Below are positions 37,208-46,677 of a stretch of 64,000 bases of DNA, in pieces. A program made the position numbers and the translations under genes. The notes beneath the pieces are model-generated. The model ran no database searches. It saw nothing but the letters and a program-made list of their open reading frames with translations, and was not told the DNA's origin. Origin of the DNA: Pacificibacter marinus. GTDB taxonomy: Bacteria; Pseudomonadota; Alphaproteobacteria; Rhodobacterales; Rhodobacteraceae. The stretch covers positions 147,800 through 211,799 of the forward strand of contig NZ_FNZV01000008.1 in assembly GCF_900109555.1 (NCBI RefSeq), in the 5' to 3' direction. Each line of letters starts with the position of its first letter. Position 1 is the first letter of the stretch.

Positions 37208-40021
37208 TTATACGAACACGATATCCATGTCGTCAAAATCACTCAAAGACAGCCCCTTGAACGTGACCGTATCAAGTCGCCCATTGCTTTCGTATGTGAA
37301 TGACAAAGTCCCCGACGCCTCTGAAAGCGCCAAATCGTCGACACTCATACCGTCTATGTCGAACACCACCTGATCTTCGGTCACGTCAAAATCCTGCACG
37401 GCATCACGGCCAAAGCCCTGTTCAAAGATAAATCTATCAGCGCCGGAATTCCCCGAAAGAACATCCACTCCACCGCCACCATTTAGATCATCATTGCCAT
37501 TCCCACCGTACAGATAATCTGACCCATCTCCGCCGATGATCGTGTCATCACCGTCTTGACCATACAAACGATCACGGTGTGCACCGCCATCAATGTGATC
37601 CCCGCCATCCCCGCCATATACACGGTCTGCACCATCATCACCGTACAACGCATCCGCATCTTCATTGCCGGAAATAATATCATTATCCGTACCGCCGCTA
37701 ATCACGTCCATACCAGCACCACCGTATAAGTAGTCATTGCCCGCATCGCCGTTGAGCGTGTCATCGCCCTCTTGGCCAAAAAGACGGTCCCAGCCATCGT
37801 TGCCATTCAGAACATCGTTACCCGTCCCCCCCCAAATTCGGTCACCACCAGAGCCGCCACTGAGAGTGTCGTTTCCCGCGTCGCCCGACATAGAATCTCG
37901 ATCGTTGCCGCCATCTATGGTGTCATTACCAAGTCCACCGCGCAGTATATCGTTGCCATCACCGCCGTTCATCGTGTCGTTGCCCTCCTCACCGTGCATG
38001 ATGTCGTTGCCTGTACCACCGTACAAAAAGTCGGTTCCTTCACCGCCATACATGACATCATTGCCATCTTGGCCATACAAGCGATCCCAGCCATCACCCC
38101 CATCGAGCGTATCGTTATCGGCGCCGCCGTACAGGTAATCCGAACCACTGCCCCCATAAAAGGTATCGTCGCCCCCACCGCCTGCAATCCTATCGTTGCC
38201 ACTGCCGCCATAGACCGTGTCTTTGCCGTCAGTTCCGGTTTGATCACTGTCTAAAAAGCTATCACTGCCGTCACCTAGGTAAACGAGGTCTTGTCCATTG
38301 CCGCCATCAACGGTGTCGTTGCCAGTGCCACCATAGATTTCGTCAGCCCCATCTTCACCGCACAGTATGTCATCGCCATCACCGCCAAGAATTGTATCGC
38401 CACCCTCGCCGCCACTGATATTGTCGTCGCCGTGCATGCCTTGGATCAGTTCACTCAGCTTTGAGCCAAAGATGACATCGTCATCACTGGAGCCAAATAT
38501 TTCACCAACGTTTGCCAAAAAGGGACGGTCTGGATTGATGAAATGCATGCCAAAAATTTGGGCGATGGTCAGCTCGTACCCTGTGTTGGATAAAATATCT
38601 AAACGCTCGTTCCCAAACCACAGCGACAAACCACCACTCAAGTTGCTGTATGTAAGCTGGTCAGGTGAATAGAGCATGGAATAATCAGATAGATCGACAC
38701 GGTCTTTGCCCGCTTCGAAGTCTTCAATGGTATCCATGACGTCATCCGAGGTCATAACAAACACATCTGCGCCAGATCCGCCGTAAAGCCTGTCTGTGCC
38801 CCGTCCGTCACTTAGAATATCGTCGCCTGCGTTGCCATGCAGAAGTTCATCACCCGCGCCGCCCACAAGAACATCGTCACCACCGCTGCCCGTGAGGGAG
38901 CTATCGCTATTATCGCCGTATTGCGGGGCACTCCATGACCCGACATCGAATGAGAGCGATGTGATGCCGGCGCGCGTTTCTGATGTTAGGTGAAGGCTCA
39001 CTGTATCGCCATCTTGTGTCACCGAAATTGATGACAGATTCATCAAGGGAGTGTCGTTGGAGGAGTTGAAATTTTCGACCAAAACCAACTGCCCGCCTGG
39101 GATGACAGTGAATAGACTAAGTCCCGCATCGCCGCCTGACACCGCGATGAAAGAATTGCCATTCGCTTCAAAGCTTTCAACCATATTGGCGCGGCCAAAA
39201 AGCGTATACAGCGTGTCGAGTACATGGTCTGTGGCTCGCAAGGATCCGTCAGGCTTGACCTCAAAGACAGACAACGAACTTGATGTCGAAGACGCGGCGA
39301 CAACGTAAGTGACATCACCCACCGTAATTGTCGTGAAATCTGTCGGTGTTCCCATACCAACGCCAACCGATGCGCCGCTTCTGCCGACTTCTTCGGTGGT
39401 CTGTGTCGAGGCATCATAGCTATAGGATACGACATCGCCCGTCAGATGTTCTGTGGTCAAAATGAACGTTTCACTGCCATTTTGAACGACTTCCAAATGC
39501 GCAATATCGGCTTGGAACAAGTCTATAGTTTGAGCGCCCTCAAGGCTTTCGCCAACTGAGGTCATAGAACGGATTTGCACATGCCCTTCGTCGGTAAAGG
39601 TGATGATTTGTGCCACGTTTCCATCATTTTCAAGCGGCACAAGAGCAATGATATCCCCTGACGCACCAGAGGTTGCGGGCAATTCTTTAAGCTTAGAAAT
39701 ACTGCCATCATCACCGACAAGATAACCATAAAAGGTCCCATCTGGCGCGGCCCCTGTGACAACAAAATCGTTGCCATACACGGTAACCACCGCGGTCTGA
39801 ACTGTTTGAAAGTCGCGCGATCCACTGCGAAAAGACCGTGCTGTGATGAAATCAAACGTGCCATCGTCCAGAACATCAAAAGACATCAAGCCGCCCGTTG
39901 CGCCATTCAACGCGACAGCAAGACTCCCACTCGGGCCATCCAAGAAATGAATCTCAGATATATCATAGTCGAATGCCTCAACGTCGCTGGCAAATTCTCC
40001 AAGGCTTGAAAAATACGACAT
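37208..40021 (-). CDS. RTX calcium-binding repeat protein with propeller-like N-terminus
   Basis: A 937-residue acidic protein, probably exported by a type I system, although no such exporter is in the window. Residues 1-350 repeat a strand pattern (for example SFDVLDDGTFDFI, SVFEVKPDGSLRA, LFTVIPGGQLVLV) like a lactonase-type beta-propeller. Two blocks of GGxGxDxLxGGxG-type calcium-binding nonapeptides follow: a short one (about 370-410) and a long one (about 505-875, some 35 units). The tail (about 880-937, ending DFDDMDIVFV) is acidic and hydrophobic, like type I secretion signals. No enzyme domain is recognised. An adhesin or surface-layer role is possible. Confidence 0.85.
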   Translation of the reverse strand: MSYFSSLGEFASDVEAFDYDISEIHFLDGPSGSLAVALNGATGGLMSFDVLDDGTFDFITARSFRSGSRDFQTVQTAVVTVYGNDFVVTGAAPDGTFYGYLVGDDGSISKLKELPATSGASGDIIALVPLENDGNVAQIITFTDEGHVQIRSMTSVGESLEGAQTIDLFQADIAHLEVVQNGSETFILTTEHLTGDVVSYSYDASTQTTEEVGRSGASVGVGMGTPTDFTTITVGDVTYVVAASSTSSSLSVFEVKPDGSLRATDHVLDTLYTLFGRANMVESFEANGNSFIAVSGGDAGLSLFTVIPGGQLVLVENFNSSNDTPLMNLSSISVTQDGDTVSLHLTSETRAGITSLSFDVGSWSAPQYGDNSDSSLTGSGGDDVLVGGAGDELLHGNAGDDILSDGRGTDRLYGGSGADVFVMTSDDVMDTIEDFEAGKDRVDLSDYSMLYSPDQLTYSNLSGGLSLWFGNERLDILSNTGYELTIAQIFGMHFINPDRPFLANVGEIFGSSDDDVIFGSKLSELIQGMHGDDNISGGEGGDTILGGDGDDILCGEDGADEIYGGTGNDTVDGGNGQDLVYLGDGSDSFLDSDQTGTDGKDTVYGGSGNDRIAGGGGDDTFYGGSGSDYLYGGADNDTLDGGDGWDRLYGQDGNDVMYGGEGTDFLYGGTGNDIMHGEEGNDTMNGGDGNDILRGGLGNDTIDGGNDRDSMSGDAGNDTLSGGSGGDRIWGGTGNDVLNGNDGWDRLFGQEGDDTLNGDAGNDYLYGGAGMDVISGGTDNDIISGNEDADALYGDDGADRVYGGDGGDHIDGGAHRDRLYGQDGDDTIIGGDGSDYLYGGNGNDDLNGGGGVDVLSGNSGADRFIFEQGFGRDAVQDFDVTEDQVVFDIDGMSVDDLALSEASGTLSFTYESNGRLDTVTFKGLSLSDFDDMDIVFV

Positions 40022-40033
40022 ACGCCCTCACAG

Positions 40034-40050
40034 TTTCTAAAGTTTAGAAA
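40034..40050. promoter_or_regulatory. Palindrome upstream of the RTX gene
   Basis: TTTCTAA-AGT-TTAGAAA is a perfect 7-bp inverted repeat 13 bases before the RTX start codon. It would overlap the translation start region or a promoter and may be an operator. Confidence 0.35.
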
Positions 40051-40191
40051 TTATAGGAACACAGTTACCCAAACCTCACTCAAGCAAGGCAAAACTCGGG
40101 CGTTTACCGACAACTTGATTAAAAATGGATGGCTTGGACATTTATGTACGTGCCCTTAGAGTGAGCGCGTAGAGCAAGCATGGGATCCGCA

Positions 40192-40956
40192 ATGACTTCG
40201 AAGATTTCGATCATACTTCCTGTGTTCAATGCAGAGCCGTTTTTAGACGAGACGCTTGCGTCTGTCTTGGCGCAGACCCATCAAGATTGGGAATTGATTG
40301 CAATTGATGACGGATCAACGGACGAAAGCCCATATATTTTACAGCAAGCCGCACAGGGCGATCCGCGTATACATGTGATACGCCACTCTGAAAGCCAGGG
40401 GGTCTTTGCCGCCCGCAATCATGGACTTGATATGGCAAATGGGGCGTATATCGCCTTTTTGGATGCGGATGATGTCTGGGGGTCCACCAAGCTGGTCGAT
40501 CAACTTGGTTTTATGCAAAGCGCGCACAGTGGTTTTAGCTGTACCAGCTTTGATGTCATCGATCAGCAAGGCAGAAAAATAAGCGCACGCATTGCACCCG
40601 CGCGCACCACGAGAGATCAACTTTTGCTGTGCAACACGATTGGCACATCGACGGTGATGATATCGCGTCGCGTTTTGGGGAAACATAGATTTCCAGCGTT
40701 AAAGATGCGTCAAGATTATGCACTCTGGCTGACCATCTTAACAACGTACGACGCGTGTCTTGGTTTGGACGCACATCTTACACGATACCGGCGACATGCG
40801 GCGTCTTTATCTGGATCAAAACTACGGTCTGCAATCGCGACATGGGGTGTTTATAAAACGGTACCCAATTTGACGTTCGCTCGATCGATTTGGTCCTATG
40901 CAAACTATTTGGGGCGTACGCTTGTGAAAAATTCAAACCTCAAACGTGGTAAGTAA
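40192..40956 (+). CDS. Glycosyltransferase family 2
   Basis: A 254-residue GT-A fold enzyme of the polysaccharide region. KISIILPVFNAEPFLDETLASVL is the nucleotide-binding start. AIDDGSTDESPYIL and AFLDADDVW carry the acidic residues of the DxD-like metal site, and the acceptor domain ends LTRYRRHAASLSG. The start may be 40192 or 40180. Neither has a strong ribosome binding site. It stands alone on its strand, divergent from the RTX gene and convergent with another GT2 gene. Confidence 0.85.
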   Translation: MTSKISIILPVFNAEPFLDETLASVLAQTHQDWELIAIDDGSTDESPYILQQAAQGDPRIHVIRHSESQGVFAARNHGLDMANGAYIAFLDADDVWGSTKLVDQLGFMQSAHSGFSCTSFDVIDQQGRKISARIAPARTTRDQLLLCNTIGTSTVMISRRVLGKHRFPALKMRQDYALWLTILTTYDACLGLDAHLTRYRRHAASLSGSKLRSAIATWGVYKTVPNLTFARSIWSYANYLGRTLVKNSNLKRGK

Positions 40957-40974
40957 ACTTTCATATACAGAATA

Positions 40975-41841
40975 TTATCGCCGCTCAGGTGAAGCGCCAG
41001 CCAAAAGGCGGATGGTTTCAAGAATGCCGACCAACCACAAAATATAAAGCCCAAGAACCGCACGAGCGCGCTTGCCCAAAGACACAGGTGCTTTGACAAA
41101 ACGCCACGTTTCGCGAGCTGGTGGAAAAAGACCGACAAATATCCATAAAAGACGTCGCTTTAAAACCCCATTACGCACCTGCCCGCCGCGAATACGGCGT
41201 GCTTTTCGCGCCATCTCACCAAAGCTGCAGCGGGCCTTATGAGTGACAACAGCACCATCGAGATATGTGATTGGGTAGCCTTTTGTGGCTGCCAACCGAC
41301 ATAAAGCCGCATCGCCGCCAGACAAGCGTGCAGCATCAAACTCACCACATTCATCAATGGCGACACGTGGCACACATAAGTTTGCGCATGCTCCATATCC
41401 GTTGCGGACATAACGATCTTGCGGAATGCCCCGCAGTTCGTCGTAGGTGGACCAAAGAGTCGCTTGTGCAGCAGGCACCATAGATATCCGACCCGCCAAA
41501 AGCATGTTTGGATTTTGTAAAACGGCCTTCGAAATGACGTCCAACCAGTCAGGTTCAGGAACACAGTCAGCGTCAGTAAAAACAATGTGTGTTGCACGGC
41601 ATACAGAAATTCCGACATTGCGCGCAGCGTAAGATCCGGCTGTCAGGCAATCTTTCAATTGCACATTCGGGGCCAAAACTGTGCGATCAAACTGGGCTGG
41701 CACAGGTTCATTCGCCACAACGACCACATGAAACGCCGCTTGATCTAAGGACTGATGTCGCAATGCGTTCAGCATATTTGGCAGCATATCCCATTGATCA
41801 TAAACGGGGATAACAACACTCAGCTTTGGCATATCCGACAC
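40975..41841 (-). CDS. Glycosyltransferase family 2
   Basis: A 288-residue GT2 enzyme: KLSVVIPVYDQWDMLPNMLNAL at the start and IVFTDADCVPEPDWLDVI with the DxD-type motif. GYGACANLCVPRVAIDECGEFD and GGDAALCRLAATKGYPITYLDGAVVTH make up the acceptor region. A C-terminal hydrophobic stretch (ARAVLGLYILWLVGILETIRLL) suggests membrane association. Donor and acceptor are unknown. It is divergent from the GSCFA gene. Confidence 0.86.
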   Translation of the reverse strand: MSDMPKLSVVIPVYDQWDMLPNMLNALRHQSLDQAAFHVVVVANEPVPAQFDRTVLAPNVQLKDCLTAGSYAARNVGISVCRATHIVFTDADCVPEPDWLDVISKAVLQNPNMLLAGRISMVPAAQATLWSTYDELRGIPQDRYVRNGYGACANLCVPRVAIDECGEFDAARLSGGDAALCRLAATKGYPITYLDGAVVTHKARCSFGEMARKARRIRGGQVRNGVLKRRLLWIFVGLFPPARETWRFVKAPVSLGKRARAVLGLYILWLVGILETIRLLAGASPERR

Positions 41842-41952
41842 AAAATTAACCCTTATTTAAGCAGAACTACCATACTCATTATCCATCCCGTCGCGATTAG
41901 ACATGTAAGGGATATAGGTTGACGTTCCATTTACGCGGAGTTTTTCTTTTCT

Positions 41953-43284
41953 ATGCAACACTTTGACCGGTTTAACGCGCGCGATGCACTCAAGCGCAGA
42001 TCTGAAAATTCATCATGGAGTAACGCAAAGCCCCGCATTACCCCTGAAACATGGCCCGCAATCAACGCGAGCTTTAAGGTGAAATCTGGTGCCAAAGTGT
42101 TCACCGTTGGCAGTTGTTTTGCCCGCAACATCGAAGAACAACTCTCGCTGCTTGGATTTCAGCTGCCTACGCTACAGTTCTCAGTGCCCAATACCGAATG
42201 GCCAGGGCTGCGTAGAAACGGAATTTTGAACAAATACACCCCTGCAGCAGTTTGCCAAGAGATTGAATGGGCCGCGCAAATCTTTAAACGCGGTGACGGA
42301 TTTATACCAAGCGATGCAGATCAAATGCGCATGGATATATCAGACACCCAAGTCGTCGATATGCATTTGGGGGGCTTTGTGCCCGTGACACCAGAGCGTT
42401 TTCTTGAACGCCGCAAAGACATTTATGATGTGTATGCCCACGCGTTTTCGGCAGATTTGGTTGCATTAACATTCGGCTTGACGGAAAGCTGGGAAGATAC
42501 ACAGACGGGTTTGCACATTCACCAAGCGCCTGCTTCGCGGCAATTGCTGCGCAAAGCTGCTAATTATGACTTTGTAAACTTGGATCACGAGGCCTGCTTG
42601 GGCTTCATGCGCCGTACTGTTGAGGTGCTCAAAGAACTAAATTCAGATGTAGCAATTATCACAACAGTTTCGCCTGTTCCGTTGAATACTACATTTACGG
42701 ATCAAGACGTTATCACGGCAAATATGTTGTCTAAATCCACCCTGCGCAGCGCCGTTGGAAAACTGGTATCCGATTATGAACGGGTGGACTATTTCCCAAG
42801 TTACGAAAGTGTTGTGCTCTCTCCAAACGGCATCGCATTTGAAGACGATTTACGCCATATCCGCGATGGGTTTGTAGGCAAAATCGTTCAAAGATTGACT
42901 GCGCATTACTTCGACATCACAGACAAAACGGCGACCTTGATTCAACAATCAGCCATCGCTTTGGGCACAGAAAAAACCACGAAAAGCACACCAGCATTCG
43001 TAGCACTGGACAAGCTCAATCCGGATATTGCGGCACTGTCAGATGATCAACTCAACATCTATCTGCGCAACTCATGGCGCATTGAAAATCGCAAAAAAGT
43101 GCATCTCATTGCAAAAGAAATTATGAAACGCCCCCTGCGCATTCATAGGCATTTGCGCAGCATCGCCCATATTTTTCCACGTTGTAATCTTGAAAAAGAA
43201 TTGAAAATCTATGCCCAAGCTGTGCTCGACAAAGACCCTGACAGCACTCTGGCCAATAAATGCCTTAATTTGTCCGCAGCCTAA
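41953..43284 (+). CDS. GSCFA domain protein
   Basis: A 443-residue protein of the GSCFA family (PF08885), named after the motif seen here as FTVGSCFARNIEEQL. The family is SGNH-hydrolase-like. The Ser in GSCFA, an Asn/Glu block (LTFGLTESWED) and the late His (DDLRHIRDGFVGK) are consistent with an acyl-esterase or acyltransferase role. Members often sit in polysaccharide or capsule loci, as here. No signal peptide is present, so it is probably cytosolic. Its substrate is unknown. Confidence 0.85.
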   Translation: MQHFDRFNARDALKRRSENSSWSNAKPRITPETWPAINASFKVKSGAKVFTVGSCFARNIEEQLSLLGFQLPTLQFSVPNTEWPGLRRNGILNKYTPAAVCQEIEWAAQIFKRGDGFIPSDADQMRMDISDTQVVDMHLGGFVPVTPERFLERRKDIYDVYAHAFSADLVALTFGLTESWEDTQTGLHIHQAPASRQLLRKAANYDFVNLDHEACLGFMRRTVEVLKELNSDVAIITTVSPVPLNTTFTDQDVITANMLSKSTLRSAVGKLVSDYERVDYFPSYESVVLSPNGIAFEDDLRHIRDGFVGKIVQRLTAHYFDITDKTATLIQQSAIALGTEKTTKSTPAFVALDKLNPDIAALSDDQLNIYLRNSWRIENRKKVHLIAKEIMKRPLRIHRHLRSIAHIFPRCNLEKELKIYAQAVLDKDPDSTLANKCLNLSAA

Positions 43285-43295
43285 GAACACCTATC

Positions 43296-44384
43296 TTAGA
43301 TGAGTTCCAAATAAGCTTGCGCAATCACCCTTGGATCAAAGCGAACCAATGAGGCCTGTGCGGGGCGCGGATCATGCACGCTGTCCAATGTGCAGGCCAG
43401 CGCTTTCGCCAGCGCATCTGTGTCTGCGACAGGCACCAAAGTGCCATAGGCGCCATCTGCCAAAACCTCCCTTGGACCAGAGGGGCAGTCGGTTGCAACA
43501 ACAGGGCACCCAACGGCCATGGCTTCTGCAATCGCCATTCCGAAACCTTCCCATTGGGCCGAAGAGACAAAGCATGCTGCATCTTTCATGAATGCAACGG
43601 GGTCTTCAACATAACCCAAAAGCTGAATGTCGCCCGCAAATAAAGTTTGATCAATCTGATGCTGCAGTTGATTACGTAAGGGCCCCTCGCCCAATATAAG
43701 TAACCGTACCGCATGCGTTTTGCGCAGTTGAACAAACGCTGAAATCAATGTTTGAAAGTCTTTTTGTGGCACCAAACGGCCGCACGCAACGATGGCGGGG
43801 ACTTGCGGTTGCGCCAACCATGGATGTGCGATTTGAAGTTTCAAAAGTGGAACGCCAACTGGGTTGTAGATAGTTTTAACATACCCATTCGGCAAACGAG
43901 CGCGCTCTTCCATATCTCGTGCGACACCGTCCGAAACAGCCACCAAATGATTCACAAATTTTGAAAGCGACCTAGACACCCAATCCATCGCGCGTTGAGC
44001 TACATTTTTACTTTTTGTATCAAGCGTTTGGTGTGTATGAAACGACCACACCAACGGCGTTTTACCTTGCCCAGCACAGGTCCGCGCAAACAAGACAGTA
44101 AGATTGACATAGTCACGAGCGGACACAATCAAATCAGGCTGTGCCTTACGAAACTGTCGCGCAAGATGAAAGACCGCGCACCGCGCTCTTGTGTGTAGCA
44201 CAACCACATTCACGCCCTCTGGGACAGCGCATATCGGCGGCGCAAACAGAACCAGATCAACGTAACAACCAATGGCGGTCAACTCTTGAGACAATGACAA
44301 AAACACTGTCCCAATTCCGCCGCCATCGACACTATCTGTGACAAAACAGATGCGATGGCGCACGCTAATTTCCACCTTACCCAT
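43296..44384 (-). CDS. Glycosyltransferase family 4
   Basis: A 362-residue GT-B fold enzyme. The N-terminal half begins RICFVTDSVDGGGIGTVFLSL. The C-terminal donor-binding half has IVACGRLVPQKDFQTLISAFVQL, LLILGEGPLRNQLQ and the EX7E-type site in SAQWEGFGMAIAEAMAVGCPVVATDCPSGPREVL. It ends a leftward operon and overlaps the preceding sulfotransferase-like gene by 8 bases. Confidence 0.9.
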   Translation of the reverse strand: MGKVEISVRHRICFVTDSVDGGGIGTVFLSLSQELTAIGCYVDLVLFAPPICAVPEGVNVVVLHTRARCAVFHLARQFRKAQPDLIVSARDYVNLTVLFARTCAGQGKTPLVWSFHTHQTLDTKSKNVAQRAMDWVSRSLSKFVNHLVAVSDGVARDMEERARLPNGYVKTIYNPVGVPLLKLQIAHPWLAQPQVPAIVACGRLVPQKDFQTLISAFVQLRKTHAVRLLILGEGPLRNQLQHQIDQTLFAGDIQLLGYVEDPVAFMKDAACFVSSAQWEGFGMAIAEAMAVGCPVVATDCPSGPREVLADGAYGTLVPVADTDALAKALACTLDSVHDPRPAQASLVRFDPRVIAQAYLELI

Positions 44385-45414
44385 TTTGCCCAGCGGATAG
44401 AAGGAATTTGGTAAGTTGATTTAAAAACTGAGGATGTAAAGAGTCTCCAAAGGCCAAATCATCGTTAAACTCTTCTTTGAACATCGGCGCATTTTGAGCC
44501 TCTTTAGGCATGAATTCATACTTTAAAAGTTCATTGGCATCCACGTATTGCGCATAAAAATCTAATGCATCCTCTTTATCTTGAAAAAGAGAGCGCTTGG
44601 GCATCGATTTGAAAAACTCACGAAGGGCAGTAGACGACCCGAGTTTTTCAATATCTTTGCGCAATGTTTTCGCGTCAACACGCCCATTCATCATACGTTT
44701 CCAAACCACTAAATCCGGCGACAACGATGCATTTTCGACCGGCACCGACGATAGACCAGACAGGGCAACATCGATGCCCGTACCAAATTCATCCAAAATG
44801 TTATCCGCTTTGATCAAATCTTCGAACCTAAGCACATGCAGCTTGCCAAATACTTGTGCCCAAGCACGAGCTTGCCTCAGGTAATCAAACCGATGCCAAA
44901 AGCAGTTACGGAACTCAGAAAAATCGCCTCGATATCCGCTGGTTTTGATGTGCTCTTGGTACAAAGATTGCCCGTATTCAATTTGCCGCCGCACAACCAT
45001 GGCGATTTCAATGTCATCCACGGGAAAATGATCGCGAACTTCGCGAATATAATCTATCCGCTTGGGCCAATAATTTTCAGCGAGACCAGGTATCTTTTGT
45101 GGCTGACCATCTGCGCCCATAGAGACGTGGCGGAAAAATGATTCCGCGCTGATAATCGTTGTGTCGTAGTTTTTGGATTTCTCAGCAACGTGCGCGAAAA
45201 AATTCACAGCGTCTTTTCGGGTTAAATCGGGGTGTGCGCCCGAAAATGCGTTGGCGATTCCAATGTGGGCATAGTGGCCACGTTTGTTGATCAGATCATA
45301 ATTTGGATACCAAATGCCATTTTCTTTGAGCACCTCACGGTTGCGAGACAACCCCCGCTGAATAGAGGTGGTGCCTGTTTTATGTGTGCCGATATGAAGG
45401 ATCAAACGCCCCAT
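44377..45414 (-). CDS. Sulfotransferase-like P-loop protein
   Basis: A 345-residue protein starting MGRLILHIGTHKTGTTSIQ. The GTHKTGTTS loop (residues 9-17) is the PAPS phosphosulfate-binding signature of carbohydrate sulfotransferase-like proteins. A second element IAMVVRRQIEYGQSLYQEHI resembles the 3'-phosphate-binding region. It lies inside the leftward capsule operon, 9 bases after a glycosyltransferase gene. A role in sulfating the polysaccharide is inferred from motif and context only. Confidence 0.8.
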   Translation of the reverse strand: MGRLILHIGTHKTGTTSIQRGLSRNREVLKENGIWYPNYDLINKRGHYAHIGIANAFSGAHPDLTRKDAVNFFAHVAEKSKNYDTTIISAESFFRHVSMGADGQPQKIPGLAENYWPKRIDYIREVRDHFPVDDIEIAMVVRRQIEYGQSLYQEHIKTSGYRGDFSEFRNCFWHRFDYLRQARAWAQVFGKLHVLRFEDLIKADNILDEFGTGIDVALSGLSSVPVENASLSPDLVVWKRMMNGRVDAKTLRKDIEKLGSSTALREFFKSMPKRSLFQDKEDALDFYAQYVDANELLKYEFMPKEAQNAPMFKEEFNDDLAFGDSLHPQFLNQLTKFLLSAGQNG

Positions 45415-45423
45415 AAATATACC

Positions 45424-46677
45424 TCAGTTCGCCTGTTTATCGTGATTTTCGCGACCATAAGTCCCATGAATGGCTTGCTCCCAAACATCTGTGATCTTAT
45501 CGGGCGCAAAGTCATTTACCCGCTCACGCCCCGCCGTCGCCAGTCGACGTTGTTCTTGGGGCAAGTTCATCAACCGCGCCAACGCAACCGCAAAATTCTT
45601 GGATCGATCGCCTTGGCTGGGCACATGAATGCCACTCACATCGTGTTCAACAATGTAATTAAAGCCAGAGCAATTCTCGAATCCGATCGCAGGAACACCG
45701 TGAGACAGAGCTTCTGTAATCACCAAACCGAACCCCTCAAACTCGGCTGGGTGAGCAAGGATAGAGGCTTTAAGATACACGCTTTCAATATCCTTCGTGG
45801 CCCCGCGCAAGTGCACCACTTTATTGAGATTTAGCGCATCAATTTGTGCACGCAGCTGATCTTTCAAGGGGCCAACTCCGTAAATATCACAGCGCCAATC
45901 TGGAAAATCACGATACAGAAGGCTCCACGCATTGATCAAAATTTCATGCTGCTTCACCGTGGCCAACCGACCGACAGAGACCACGACGCTTTCACGTTTT
46001 GTAGTCTCAACAGATGCCGCATCAATCTGTTGCGCGGCATTCGGCATGACTAAAATTTTATCACGTAAAGCAGGATCAAACCACTCAACGAATTCAGGCA
46101 ACAAAGTGCCAATCCCATCAAATCGACTCAATACATTTCGACGTAACTTACGGTCCACAGGGTTAGGGTCCCAACGTTCCGGATTGTCAAAATCTTGCTC
46201 TGGTACATTGTGCAACGACGCGAAAAGACGTGGCTTGTGTGTGATTTTTGCATAGCCGAGCGCGGTCACAGCAGGGGGCAAAAATGCAATCACAACATCA
46301 GGCCGAACTGAATCTATATGCTTGGCAAGACGGTGGCGAAAGCTTGCATGCTGACTGACCCACTGCAAATGCGCCAGGCCAGGTAAAAAGGTTCGATTGC
46401 GATGCAACATTGTGCGCAGCCGCCCAAGCACACGCCAAAGGCGTGGCCTGTGTTGATTACGCGGCCTGATGTTTGACCGAATAATACCTTTGGTCATCGG
46501 GTAAAATGGTGGTTTTCCGCGCACCTCATGGGTCACAATTTCAACTGCATACCCACGATCATATAGGGCATTCGCAGTTTCAATCAGCACACGCTCGGCA
46601 CCGCCGCTGCGCATTGCGAGTTTATCAATAACAAAGCAAAGCCGTGTTTTACGAGCTGAGGGTTGTGACATCATCAT
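45424..46677 (-). CDS. Glycosyltransferase family 4
   Basis: A 417-residue GT-B fold enzyme. It starts RLCFVIDKLAMRSGGAERVLIETANALYDRGYAVEIVTH. The C-terminal domain has VVSVGRLATVKQHEILINAWSLL, DIYGVGPLKDQLRAQI and the acidic donor site in LAHPAEFEGFGLVITEALSHGVPAIGFENCSGFNYIV. It starts immediately after the stop of the upstream uncharacterised gene, with three ATGs in a row. Donor and acceptor are unknown. Confidence 0.9.
   Translation of the reverse strand: MMMSQPSARKTRLCFVIDKLAMRSGGAERVLIETANALYDRGYAVEIVTHEVRGKPPFYPMTKGIIRSNIRPRNQHRPRLWRVLGRLRTMLHRNRTFLPGLAHLQWVSQHASFRHRLAKHIDSVRPDVVIAFLPPAVTALGYAKITHKPRLFASLHNVPEQDFDNPERWDPNPVDRKLRRNVLSRFDGIGTLLPEFVEWFDPALRDKILVMPNAAQQIDAASVETTKRESVVVSVGRLATVKQHEILINAWSLLYRDFPDWRCDIYGVGPLKDQLRAQIDALNLNKVVHLRGATKDIESVYLKASILAHPAEFEGFGLVITEALSHGVPAIGFENCSGFNYIVEHDVSGIHVPSQGDRSKNFAVALARLMNLPQEQRRLATAGRERVNDFAPDKITDVWEQAIHGTYGRENHDKQAN

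Noticed and set aside
37480..38420. Dense short tandem repeats resembling a repeat array or CRISPR
   Set aside because: The repeats are 27-base units in frame with the RTX gene and encode GGxGxDxLx nonapeptides. There are no conserved repeats with unique spacers.
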